Positions 34,697-43,256 of a stretch of DNA of 50,259 bases are shown piece after piece. Under the pieces are notes generated by a model that had not been told where the DNA came from, did not search any database, and saw nothing but the letters and a program-made list of their open reading frames with translations. Position 1 is the first letter of the stretch; each line of letters begins with the position of its first letter. Both the position numbers and the translations under genes were made by a program. This DNA comes from Lyngbya sp. PCC 8106. GTDB taxonomy: Bacteria; Cyanobacteriota; Cyanobacteriia; Cyanobacteriales; Microcoleaceae. The stretch covers positions 1 through 50,259 of the forward strand of contig NZ_AAVU01000050.1 of NCBI RefSeq assembly GCF_000169095.1, in the 5' to 3' direction.

Positions 34697-35049
34697 TTTG
34701 ACACTCCCACGCCGTAAACGGCGGGGATTCTTGGTTCAGCGAGTCCATTTAATACAGATAGGCTGCCCTATCTGCACCAGAGATGAATTCTCCCCAAGCG
34801 TTTTGCTCCATTTCAGAAACCTGTTTGGGTATGCCCTACCCTACAGTTCAAAACCTAAAATCTTGGTTTCTCTGTACTTGTTGCGTTGCGCGCTAATAAG
34901 CGTACAAGCTTTCCTGTACGGAACCCCATAACTTCAGTGCGTCAAGGTGCGTTGCCTTTCGGTGACTGGGTTTTTAGTGTGGTTGATTACCCTTTCCACA
35001 AAAGAAAGTTTAACATAAAGCCGTCAATCACGGACGGGGCTTGTATCCC
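34697..35049 (-). mobile_element. Gene-less IS200/IS605-type element (MITE-like), 353 bp
   Basis: The right end (minus-strand reading) ends with AAGAATCCCCGCCG-TTTA-CGGCGTGGG-AGTGTCAA, the hairpin-plus-TGTCAA form of cyanobacterial IS200/IS605 right ends. The left end begins GGGATACAAGCC and forms the hairpin CCGTC/GACGG with a seven-base loop. Inside is a perfect 8-bp hairpin CAGATAGG/CCTATCTG (34755-34774). No tnpA or tnpB frame survives; the interior may be a relic of the tnpB 3' end and its guide RNA. It lies between the [2Fe-2S] gene stop and the alpha/beta hydrolase, and contributes the end of that gene. Confidence 0.7.
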
Positions 35050-35974
35050 AATTTTTTCGGTCACCACTTTCGCAAATTTCGCACTCAGACATCACCCAAG
35101 CTTGAATAAGTTCGTTGACTTGTTCGGGAACTTCATCATGGGGACAGTGACCTGCTTCGAGAAAGTGTTCAGTGAGTTGAGGATAATATTGGCGAAACTT
35201 AGCACTGCGATCGCGACAGTTGATCCACGGATCACCTTCTCCCCACAGCAACAACAACGGACAACTCAGTTGACTGAGTAAAGCATCTACTTTTTCTCCT
35301 GATCGGGTTTTAAATACCGACGCAAACACTTGTGCTGCACCCGGAGAGCAAGAAGGACGATAAATTTCTTCAACCAGTTGCTCGGTGACAGTCTCAGGGT
35401 TTAAATAAACTTTTTTCAGGGTTTTGCGAATGGTTGAGCGCCGTCTTGTCCATTGAAAGACCATGTAGCTGACCCAGTTTTGTTGGAATAGCCATCGTAC
35501 ACTTCCCGAAGCGGCTTTTTTCCAAGCGGGAGGAGGTGGAGCGGGTTCAGTTTGGGTAAACGGCCCCGCACTATTGATTAAAATCAAACCTCGGGCGGAG
35601 TTGGGACGTTGAGCGGCGACACACAAAGCAGCATATCCACCCAGAGAGTTACCCGCGAGGATGACAGGCTGACCAATGGTTTCGGTAATAAAATCATTCA
35701 GTTGATCCCGCCAGAGATCGCTGCTATATTCCCAGTTTGGTTTGGCTGAACGTCCGAAGCCGAGCAGGTCAATTGCCCAAACTTCAAAGTTTTCACTCAA
35801 ACCGATAAGATTTTTGCGCCAATGATCGGTTGAGGCTCCAAATCCATGAATGAGTAACAACGGGGGACGCGAGGGTTGAGGTGAACCTGCCCGCACGTAA
35901 TGAATTAACTGTTCTCGCCACTTCCAATAAGTACCCGAGATTGGATAGGGGTCAGCGGTTACAGTTGTTTGCAT
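35024..35974 (-). CDS. Alpha/beta hydrolase with element-derived C-terminus
   Basis: 316 residues. The alpha/beta hydrolase landmarks are the oxyanion-hole LLLIHGFGASTDHW, the nucleophile elbow GNSLGGYAAL (Ser), the acid LLLWGEGDPW (Asp) and the His in EAGHCPHDEVPEQV. It resembles the 2-hydroxymuconate-semialdehyde hydrolase or chloroplast pheophytinase-like branch, but the substrate cannot be assigned. The last eight residues (WDTSPVRD) and the stop lie inside the left end of the IS200/IS605-type element, so the original C-terminus was replaced or extended by insertion. The catalytic core is intact. Confidence 0.88.
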   Translation of the reverse strand: MQTTVTADPYPISGTYWKWREQLIHYVRAGSPQPSRPPLLLIHGFGASTDHWRKNLIGLSENFEVWAIDLLGFGRSAKPNWEYSSDLWRDQLNDFITETIGQPVILAGNSLGGYAALCVAAQRPNSARGLILINSAGPFTQTEPAPPPPAWKKAASGSVRWLFQQNWVSYMVFQWTRRRSTIRKTLKKVYLNPETVTEQLVEEIYRPSCSPGAAQVFASVFKTRSGEKVDALLSQLSCPLLLLWGEGDPWINCRDRSAKFRQYYPQLTEHFLEAGHCPHDEVPEQVNELIQAWVMSECEICESGDRKNWDTSPVRD

Positions 35975-36687
35975 AGTATCAATGGATCTAAACTCAGGTT
36001 AATTATTATTTTTCAATTTTAGGATGGGACTGTCCGACCCGGAGTGATATCTAATTGCACAGTCTTTTTTGAACTGAGGCTATGGAGGCTGAAATCCTGA
36101 TTGGACAAGGGATGAAAAGGATTGGGGAGACTCGGGATTAATCTGAAAATTTTCCAGAGAGGTGTTTTTTGGTGAGTGTTTTGATAATCTTAAAGTAAGG
36201 AGACAATTCTAATAATTGGACTTTCTAACTAAACTGAGTTGGGACAGTCGTTTCTCAAAGCATATTTGCTCACATCATGGGGGTTTTACAGTTGGAAGTT
36301 GCTGGCATACCATCTGAACCGTAGAGAAATGATAGAATTACAAGTAGAGGAACAATTTATTTTCCCTTTAGCTTGACTAAACGGGAATCTAGATCGCAAA
36401 ATACGGGTATAAACTATCCCCAATTAGTTTATCCGTTGAGATCAAAGTTGAATCTATTCAGTGTGTACAACTAGCCTTGAGGCCATGTAACTCTATTTTT
36501 AGATTCGTGGCAAGGGTCTTTGATTAATGTACCCTCTAAGAAGCCGTCTCATTATCTCATCCTCTGTCAGGGAAAACTGTGAATTTGAAGACCAGCTTCA
36601 AGTCTGTTCCGCCTGTCGGAAAGGAAGTTTACCACTGATGCAGGGTGTGAAATTGATCATCCACCATGACGCCAGGGAGTTTTCCGA
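35975..36687. other. Spacer without a recognised gene
   Basis: 713 bases between the divergent hydrolase and anti-sigma-like genes. It should contain both promoters and has the AT-rich composition of non-coding DNA. I see no credible frame, RNA gene or repeat. Confidence 0.5.
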
Positions 36688-37140
36688 GTGATTGCCATAT
36701 CATCGCGTCCGGTTAAACGCAACTGGGTTACAGTTAGCTTTGCTTCTACGCTCTACCTGTGTCCCATTTTAGACTTGCTTTTAGCAGAGATTCCTGATTG
36801 CTGGCAAGCGGAACTGCGCTTAGGCCTTCAGGAGGCTCTGGTCAATGCAGCCAAACATGGCAACAAGCTAGACCCCAGTAAAACAATTGTTGTCCGTTTC
36901 TCGATCATCAAAAATCAATTTTGGTGGATTATCTCTGATCAAGGATCAGGGTTTCGACCTCCTTGTCCTTGTCGAAATCCTCTGTTAGATGAACATCAAA
37001 CTGGACAGGGATCAGAATTACCTGTCGATGATCACGAGTGTGGACGAGGCTTGTATATCTTGCACCAGATTTTTGATCGAGTCGCATGGAACTCTGAAGG
37101 AACTGAATTAACTATTTGTAAGGAAATTGTCAGTTCCTAA
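36688..37140 (+). CDS. RsbW-like serine/threonine kinase (anti-sigma type HATPase)
   Basis: 150 residues from a GTG start behind AGGGAG. The GHKL/HATPase fold is shown by the N box LGLQEALVNAAKHGNKLD, the G1 motif ISDQGSGFRPP and the G2-like HECGRGLYILHQIFD. These small single-domain kinases phosphorylate anti-anti-sigma (STAS) proteins or bind sigma factors. No STAS partner or sigma gene is adjacent. An insertion between G1 and G2 (NPLLDEHQTGQGSELP) forms a long lid. Confidence 0.88.
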   Translation: MIAISSRPVKRNWVTVSFASTLYLCPILDLLLAEIPDCWQAELRLGLQEALVNAAKHGNKLDPSKTIVVRFSIIKNQFWWIISDQGSGFRPPCPCRNPLLDEHQTGQGSELPVDDHECGRGLYILHQIFDRVAWNSEGTELTICKEIVSS

Positions 37141-37328
37141 TCGACGAGTTAGGCATTAGAGAATAATAGAGGGAAAGACTGAAAGCAGTTATAAACACTG
37201 CTTTTCAAGTTGATCCCAGTCAATTATAGCGGGAGGGGCGTCAAACTCAGCCTAAATTTTTGGGTAAGATTCTGCCTTGATGAGCGAATCTGCTTCTCAC
37301 TATGATAACAGCAATTATTTCAATCTAT

Positions 37329-37655
37329 TCAAGATTGTTTTTTAGAAGAATGGACACCATGAGTCGGACAAGGAGGAGCGGAGATCGAACGATCCAGCCA
37401 ACCGATTGCCTGATTCAGACGAGGGATCACTTCTTGGGGTTGCTTTTTGAGTAGAAAAACAAGAGCAGCAATGATTTGTTCGCTAGCACGAGCTTGGCGA
37501 TTAGATTTGAGTTGATGCCAATCTTGATCGCTGATCGCAAGACGTTCGGCTAAAGCTTGAGCGAGTTCAACGGTTGTATACTCATCTAAGCGATCGGTCT
37601 GAGAACTGTTAGCAGGCTGATCATTGTGAGTTGATTTGGGGATCGAGTTAACCAT
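37329..37655 (-). CDS. Conserved cyanobacterial protein of unknown function
   Basis: 108 residues from the ATG at 37655, which has AGAAGG seven bases upstream; an in-frame ATG at 37703 would add 16 residues. Mostly helical: TTVELAQALAERLAISDQDW, then LKSNRQARASEQIIAALVFL and LNQAIGWLDRSISAPPCP. I think it is a small cyanobacteria-specific family, but I cannot name it with certainty. It is soluble, with no signal or membrane segment. Confidence 0.65.
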   Translation of the reverse strand: MVNSIPKSTHNDQPANSSQTDRLDEYTTVELAQALAERLAISDQDWHQLKSNRQARASEQIIAALVFLLKKQPQEVIPRLNQAIGWLDRSISAPPCPTHGVHSSKKQS

Positions 37656-37790
37656 AAACGACCTTCTATTAGATTGCGATGGGGATAAGTTGCATCTTTG
37701 CATTTATAATTATGCCAAGAAACTGTACCAAGAAACCGATCCCGATTATACTGAATCAGTCTCACGAAATATAATCCGGTTAAAACACAG

Positions 37791-38129
37791 ATGACATCGG
37801 AAGATCAGGAGTTTGAGCAAGCTTTATCTGAGATCGAGCGATCGCTCTTAGAAATTAAACAGCGTTACGCTCAAGTCAAGCGAGACGGTCAGCGTCAAGC
37901 CGAACTGAAAAACCGCATTGATGAAGTGATCCCCGAATTGCGTCAAACCCGATCCCGTCAATTGCGAGAGGAATTACGTCAAATAGAAGCTGAGTTGGAA
38001 ACCATTGAACTTAATCTCGAAAGTCGCTTGTTTACTTGGGGAAGTCTCAGGGAACCCTTTTGGCAAGCAGTTCGCTTTGGAGGGTTGGGGATCGTCATCG
38101 GATGGGTACTTCAATCTTTAGCCGGATAA
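37791..38129 (+). CDS. Small coiled-coil protein with C-terminal membrane anchor
   Basis: 112 residues. Residues 1-85 are a charged coiled coil (FEQALSEIERSLLEIKQRYA, then LKNRIDEVIPELRQTRSRQL and LRQIEAELETIELNLESRL). The end, FGGLGIVIGWVLQSLAG, is a short hydrophobic segment that could anchor it. It is a conserved cyanobacterial type of protein that I cannot name. It is divergent from the preceding small gene. Confidence 0.7.
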   Translation: MTSEDQEFEQALSEIERSLLEIKQRYAQVKRDGQRQAELKNRIDEVIPELRQTRSRQLREELRQIEAELETIELNLESRLFTWGSLREPFWQAVRFGGLGIVIGWVLQSLAG

Positions 38130-38458
38130 GTCCAACGCATTCAACTATAGTTTTGGGGTTCTGCGATAGTTGTTATGGGTGATTTCTTTCTATTTTTGAT
38201 TTCACGTATTAAGTGCATTTTTGTCAATTATTTATAACTATCTATCGAATGCAAAAAAGCAATATTCTTGTTAGGAAATTTTTATATCAAATCTATAAGC
38301 GAGTCAATATTGTTCAGTTTTAGCAGTTTTTGATTTCTTCATTGTTCTATTGGGTCGCACTCATTTACGAGTTGATTAAGAAAAAGAGGCGATCGCAATG
38401 AACGGAATTACTCATACTACAAACTTTGCCAGATCAAACTTCCCTATTCCCCTGACTA

Positions 38459-38490
38459 GAAACCCGGTAACTTGTGATCAGCCGGGTTTC
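38459..38490. terminator. Inverted repeat downstream of mtnA
   Basis: GAAACCCGG/CCGGGTTTC with a 14-base loop lies 12 bases after the mtnA stop (minus strand). No T run follows on either strand, so it may be a bidirectional structure rather than a classical terminator. The rest of the 372-base gap (38130-38501) has a HIP1 octamer and no supported gene. Confidence 0.5.
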
Positions 38491-38501
38491 TCTATCCACA
38501 A

Positions 38502-39548
38502 TTATTTCAACGTTCTTAATTCCCCAGGTTTAACTGCCCCCTTTTCGGTAATAATGGCAGAAATTAATTCCGCTGGCGTAACATCAAAAGCGGGGTTATA
38601 AAACTCAACTCCCGTCGGACATAAACGAGTATTACCCACTTCATAGAGTTCACTAACATCTCGTTCTTCAATCGGAATTTCCGCCCCCGTTTCTCGTTTA
38701 AAATCAATCGTTGAGAGAGGAGCAGCAACAAAAAAAGGAATATTGTGCGCTTTGGCAACTAACGCTAAACTATAAGTGCCAATTTTATTGGCAGTATCCC
38801 CATTAGCAGTAATCCGATCTGCGCCGACAATCACCGCATGAATCAAACCTTGTTTCATACAATGCGCCGCCATATTATCCGCAATTAAAGTGACTGGAAT
38901 TTGGTCTTGAACACATTCCCAAGTTGTTAATTTTGCTCCTTGTAAACGCGGACGAGTTTCATCAGCATAGACTCGTTCTAAGCGTCCTTCTCGCCAAGCC
39001 GAACGAATTACCCCTAAAGCAGTTCCATAGCCTCCTGTTGCTAATGCTCCAGCGTTACAATGAGTCAAAACATTCAGTTTTTGAGGAGAAGTTGGTAAAA
39101 CGCTTAATCCGTTATCTCCAATTAATTTACAGGTTTGGATATCCTCAGCATGAATCGTTTTTGCCTTTTCTAATAACGCTTGTTGTACCTGTTCAACTGA
39201 GCCGTTTGTTTCTTCTGCCGTCTTCAGCATTTGATCAATTGCCCAAAACAAATTAACCGCCGTTGGACGAGTGCGGCGTAATACATCTGCCACTGTTTCT
39301 AACTGAGTAAAAAATTCCTGACGATCTACGCTCTGAATGTCTCGCGCACCGAGATATATTCCATAAGCTGCGGCAATTCCAATCGCTGGTGCCCCCCGAA
39401 CAATCATGGTTTTAATCGCATGAGCCATATCTTCATAGCGACTAATTTCAATCTGAGTATACTCTTTCGGGAGACGGGTTTGATCAATCAGCAGAACATG
39501 ATCATCTTGCCAAATGATCGGATAAACTTGAGTCAGGCTAGAAGTCAT
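38502..39548 (-). CDS. mtnA: S-methyl-5-thioribose-1-phosphate isomerase
   Basis: 348 residues, normal length. It converts methylthioribose-1-phosphate to methylthioribulose-1-phosphate in methionine salvage. Family motifs are MIVRGAPAIGIAAAYG, ILTHCNAGALATGGYGTALG (catalytic Cys) and GADRITANGDTANKIGTYSL (catalytic Asp), then FFVAAPLSTID. The sequence is complete, with ATG start. It shares the methionine cycle with metK 4 kb away, but not an operon. Confidence 0.97.
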   Translation of the reverse strand: MTSSLTQVYPIIWQDDHVLLIDQTRLPKEYTQIEISRYEDMAHAIKTMIVRGAPAIGIAAAYGIYLGARDIQSVDRQEFFTQLETVADVLRRTRPTAVNLFWAIDQMLKTAEETNGSVEQVQQALLEKAKTIHAEDIQTCKLIGDNGLSVLPTSPQKLNVLTHCNAGALATGGYGTALGVIRSAWREGRLERVYADETRPRLQGAKLTTWECVQDQIPVTLIADNMAAHCMKQGLIHAVIVGADRITANGDTANKIGTYSLALVAKAHNIPFFVAAPLSTIDFKRETGAEIPIEERDVSELYEVGNTRLCPTGVEFYNPAFDVTPAELISAIITEKGAVKPGELRTLK

Positions 39549-39582
39549 AGGAAGTTGGGGATAGAAATCCAGAATTTTTATT

Positions 39583-40842
39583 CTAGTCTACACCTTTTAG
39601 GATATTTATGTTAGTGAAGCCAGAGCGAACCTGTCCTATTAAATTGTGAATCTTGCCTGAGAGCTTGTAGCGTAGATAAGGTAAAAATCTGCGATAGATT
39701 GGGTTAAAATTATATTCAAAAATAAATTGTAAAATTTCGTCTGTACTCAACTGGTTTAGATAGGTTACTCCCCGATCTATAAACTGATCACTGTATTCTA
39801 AATATTTACTGATTCCCATTCGTTCTGACCAATCCCAAGCTTTTTTATAGGTCTGGTGCATTTCCTGCTGATAAGAACTAAAATCAACTTGTTTTCCAGA
39901 AAGATAACCTTCAATATACCGACAAGCAATTTCTGCACTTTGCATTCCATGTCGAATTCCTTCTCCACCTAACATATTGACTGTAGAAACGGCATCTCCA
40001 ATCGCGATAGTATTGTTTCGATAATAGGTGTCTTGAAGACCGCTACAGTATTTGAATACTCCTCCATGAACATTCACTACCTTATAGGGAATATCTTGCA
40101 GATAATCCTTCAAAATGAGTTCTATATAAGTTCGTAGAGAGCTGGTTTTCTCGACAATTTTATGAGGACGATTCCACTGAATCGAACCTACCCTTAAAAG
40201 ATTGGGTTCCATCGGAAAAATCCAAGAATATCCTTTTGGCCTCCATTTGTTGCCCAATAAAAAAGTTAATTTTTCAGCATATTTTTGATAGTCTGAGCTA
40301 CCCACTTCGATTAAATATTCTGTCCCGGTTCCGGTGAGATAGAGAAGATGTTGTTGCTTGGGTGGACACATCACCGCTCGGATTTGACCAGTGGCATCTA
40401 CCAAAACTTGAGTTGATACTTTAACGGTTTCACTATTTCCATAAGGTTTGAACTCAACAATCGTTTTTCCGCTTTCTTGAGCAGATTGAATGTAGCGATG
40501 TCCCATCCAGACTTCACTACCTTGTCGTTGAACTTCTTGTGCTAAAAATTCTCGCAGTTTGGCAAAATTTAAGACAGCTCCTAAAGGCTCGTCGCATTCC
40601 CAACTCTGATGAATATTAGTGGTGACTATCACAATTTTTTGCCATAAACTGCCAACCACATCAGAAGGAAGATTATATCGTTCTAAAGTTTCTATGGGAG
40701 TTGCAGCACTGGAGAAATCATTTTGGGCGAAGGTTTGATGTTGTTCAGCGAGTAAGACTTTTTTTCCCGACTTGGCAAGCTGTCTTGCACAGTGACCACC
40801 AGATGGCCCGGCTCCCACCACAACAACATCAAAATGTCTCAT
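39583..40842 (-). CDS. Geranylgeranyl-reductase-family FAD-dependent oxidoreductase
   Basis: 419 residues. The Rossmann motif VVVGAGPSGGHCARQLAKSG at the N-terminus binds FAD, and QVLVDATGQ and NNTIAIGDAVSTVNMLGGEG are the second and third flavin motifs. The pattern matches the GGR/digeranylgeranylglycerophospholipid reductase branch. It is not ChlP itself, which has different flanking motifs, so the substrate (an isoprenoid or other lipid) is unknown. It ends 34 bases upstream of the mtnA start on the same strand. Confidence 0.82.
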   Translation of the reverse strand: MRHFDVVVVGAGPSGGHCARQLAKSGKKVLLAEQHQTFAQNDFSSAATPIETLERYNLPSDVVGSLWQKIVIVTTNIHQSWECDEPLGAVLNFAKLREFLAQEVQRQGSEVWMGHRYIQSAQESGKTIVEFKPYGNSETVKVSTQVLVDATGQIRAVMCPPKQQHLLYLTGTGTEYLIEVGSSDYQKYAEKLTFLLGNKWRPKGYSWIFPMEPNLLRVGSIQWNRPHKIVEKTSSLRTYIELILKDYLQDIPYKVVNVHGGVFKYCSGLQDTYYRNNTIAIGDAVSTVNMLGGEGIRHGMQSAEIACRYIEGYLSGKQVDFSSYQQEMHQTYKKAWDWSERMGISKYLEYSDQFIDRGVTYLNQLSTDEILQFIFEYNFNPIYRRFLPYLRYKLSGKIHNLIGQVRSGFTNINILKGVD

Positions 40843-41019
40843 TTTTCCAATCGTAATGATAGCTGCTATTATAGTTTAGCGGATGTGTTGCACTGTATTG
40901 TCTAAACCAACGGTGTGATCGCCGCAAGCAAGCTGTTTGCCTATACTGGAGTAGATGCTGTTGTTCGTTAGAATTACAGAAGTAATTTTCTGTTAGTAAT
41001 TGTGTTTAAAAGCCACAAT

Positions 41020-41475
41020 TTAATCGACAGTAGAGGAATTGCAACTGACAATATTTACCTTTTGAAGACAGTCAATAGATGGTTTTGTTGAAACAATCGG
41101 AATAAATTCTCCTTCGAGTACAAAATCATCAGCATTGAGAACGACACCTAAAATAGCTTGGGTTGATTTTAATTTAATCACAGCATCATCTAAAAATCCA
41201 TCTTCATCAAAATCAATCAGTTCCATATAGTCGAGATCTGCTTCGCTTAGTCCGCCTGTAATTCCGATTTTATCTCCATCTGTAAACCAATCAAAACTCG
41301 TAATGACCTGGGCTTGATAAACATTATTAGTTGCGGCATGAGCTTCTAAAATAAACACATCAGTATTACCGTTACTACTGAAGATTTCAGCTTGAACAGA
41401 CATCGGAGTAACTAAAGTTGCAATGCAAGGCAGCACAGTTGCTAGCAGTAATGTGCTTAATTGTGTTACGATCAT
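41020..41475 (-). CDS. Small secreted protein with bluetail-like C-terminal domain
   Basis: 151 residues. A signal peptide is clear (MIVTQLSTLLLATVLPCIAT, cleavage probably at VQAEI). The mature part has SFDWFTDGDKIGITGGLSEA, IDFDEDGFLDDAVIKL and AILGVVLNADDFVLEGEFI, a beta-rich pattern like the bluetail/RTX-associated domains of cyanobacterial secreted proteins, with DxDxDG-type calcium ligands. The C-terminus has two cysteines that could form a disulfide (DCLQKVNIVSC). Function unknown. Confidence 0.7.
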   Translation of the reverse strand: MIVTQLSTLLLATVLPCIATLVTPMSVQAEIFSSNGNTDVFILEAHAATNNVYQAQVITSFDWFTDGDKIGITGGLSEADLDYMELIDFDEDGFLDDAVIKLKSTQAILGVVLNADDFVLEGEFIPIVSTKPSIDCLQKVNIVSCNSSTVD

Positions 41476-41726
41476 TTATTGAAGATTCATCTCTACAGTT
41501 TCTCTCTACGGAGGTGTAGACTGACTATCTGAAAGCTACGTGCTAATCCTTCGACCTAGACACAATCTTAATGCAAAGATAAGTTTTAGGTTAGGATGCT
41601 ACAATCATTAGCTGATCGGGAATTATCCCCTGTTTAAGCTCCCCCAGATGAGCGTATTTTGATAGACAATTTATGAATTGGTTCTGATTTTATCAGAAAA
41701 ACGTGTAAAAACTAAAAGTATTAAAT

Positions 41727-41813
41727 CAATCCCTGTATTCAAAACGCCAATGAGTAAATCAACCTGTCTATCCTCTAATTTTTATTGATGGATAGATAAG
41801 TTTACAGGGATTG
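41727..41813. other. Nested inverted repeats in spacer, possible structured RNA
   Basis: Outer arms CAATCCCTGTA (41727-41737) and TACAGGGATTG (41803-41813) are perfectly complementary over 11 bases, and TCTATCC (41767-41773) pairs with GGATAGA (41790-41796) inside. The rest of the 387-base gap (41476-41862) holds no gene. Neither strand shows a T run like a normal terminator. It could be a terminator-like structure for the oxygenase gene upstream, a small RNA, or a repeat element. Confidence 0.5.
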
Positions 41814-41862
41814 TTTAAATTTAATAACTGAGTCCTGATTCGGCTGAAAAATCCTTGAATAT

Positions 41863-42996
41863 TTACGGTTGAACTCGAATCACTTGTTCATAATTATTTT
41901 GAACTTTTTCCTCGTATTTTTGACGGGCTTCGGCATCTTGATCGCTGTAAAAAAACGCCAGCAAAGCAAAACGACGACCTGCGGTTACATCCGTCGCTTC
42001 GTGCATTAAAGAGCAAGAAAAAATAATTGCACTCCCCGTATCGGGTTTATAAAGATGAGGAGTATGTTCTGAAAATCTTAAAAATCCGCCTTCATATTCT
42101 TCCACATTCAAGTTAATCGTCATGGCAAACCGACGGTGAGCAGTTCCCTGTGTGGTATTATCTCGATGAGGACGAAAATATCCACCGTCTTTGGCATCAT
42201 AACAGGCTATTTTGTAGGATTCTCGACGGTTGACTTCAAATTGAAAAGCCTGTTTAATTTCTGGAAAAACTCGTTGCTGCATCAGAGAATCAATATAATT
42301 GATCAAAGACTTATCTTCGATAAAATGATCGCGACGGAGTTTATGGCTGGGGTCAAAATATCCTACAGTTTTCTCTCCATCTTGTTTCATAAAACCGGAT
42401 TCTGAGTTCCCGCGAGTTTCCCAAATTTCCATCAGGTAGCGACAAAAATTGAGATCGAGAACGTTAGGAATGAGCAACACAGGGGCTTGCATTTGAATAG
42501 CTCGGGGTTCTTCTCGACGGATTAGAACCGGAATATCTGCTAATAGTTTGTTAATCGCTTCTTCGAGGTTAGCGAGTGGATATATCTTTAAAATTCGTAA
42601 GTTAGAATCAAGTAAAAAAGCCGTCCGAATATAGGAGACACTAGAGCGATCATTCTCATCTAAAGAACAAACTCCATACTTTATACTAACTCCCAAGTTA
42701 GAATCACAGAGCAAAGTAAAGGGAAGACGATGATATTGAGAAAATTTTTGGCGGGATTCTGGGAGATTTGAACTAATAGAAAAAACCCGCACATCCGATT
42801 GATTTAAAATCGGCATTAAATCTCGAAATCGACAGGCAATTTCTTGACAAGCGGGAATTTCATCCTGAGCATAAAAGAAAAGAATAATCGGTTTTCCGGC
42901 ATTGCTACGCAGGAAGAAATTGGCTTGATTTTGAGTCGGTAAGCAAAACCAAGGAGCAGGATCACCAACCCGAAGTAATGGGGTTTGAGGTTTCAT
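41863..42996 (-). CDS. Peroxiredoxin-2OG/Fe(II) oxygenase fusion protein
   Basis: 377 residues in two domains. Residues 1-150 are an AhpC/TSA redoxin (VGDPAPWFCLP, then PIILFFYAQDEIPACQEIAC with the peroxidatic-type Cys and FTLLCDSNLGVSIKYGV). Residues about 165-365 are a prolyl-4-hydroxylase-type double-stranded beta helix: iron ligands in GGYFRPHRDNTT (His and Asp) and SLMHEATDV (His), and the 2OG-binding Arg in GRRFALLAFF. The fusion suggests an oxygenase tied to peroxide removal or a peroxide-regulated hydroxylase; substrate unknown. It is not a PhyH-type enzyme and so not a good PhnY candidate. Confidence 0.85.
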   Translation of the reverse strand: MKPQTPLLRVGDPAPWFCLPTQNQANFFLRSNAGKPIILFFYAQDEIPACQEIACRFRDLMPILNQSDVRVFSISSNLPESRQKFSQYHRLPFTLLCDSNLGVSIKYGVCSLDENDRSSVSYIRTAFLLDSNLRILKIYPLANLEEAINKLLADIPVLIRREEPRAIQMQAPVLLIPNVLDLNFCRYLMEIWETRGNSESGFMKQDGEKTVGYFDPSHKLRRDHFIEDKSLINYIDSLMQQRVFPEIKQAFQFEVNRRESYKIACYDAKDGGYFRPHRDNTTQGTAHRRFAMTINLNVEEYEGGFLRFSEHTPHLYKPDTGSAIIFSCSLMHEATDVTAGRRFALLAFFYSDQDAEARQKYEEKVQNNYEQVIRVQP

Positions 42997-43256
42997 TTTT
43001 CGGATTTTCGATTTACCGATTTTACGACTAAAAATAGCTTCAAAAAGTTCCTCGAATTGTCCCTATTTTTCCTGCGATCTAAAACTCAAAAATAAAAGCC
43101 CTTCTATAAAGAAGAGCTAGTCGTTAAAAATGTTTTCAATTCTACCAGACAACTCAAAGAGGGAGAAATCTGATCGTAAAAATTAAGCCAGATTTCAGGT
43201 TTGATTGTCTAGCAATGATATTTTTGTCACTCTTCAAATAGAGGAGATAACGACAA

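Noticed and set aside
38398..38601. 67-codon frame upstream of mtnA stop
   Set aside because: It overlaps the end of mtnA on the other strand and consists of the inverted repeat and spacer.
41863..42996. 2OG oxygenase as the missing PhnY partner of PhnZ
   Set aside because: The oxygenase domain is of the prolyl-hydroxylase type, carries a redoxin domain, and lies 27 kb away; PhnY is a PhyH-type enzyme.
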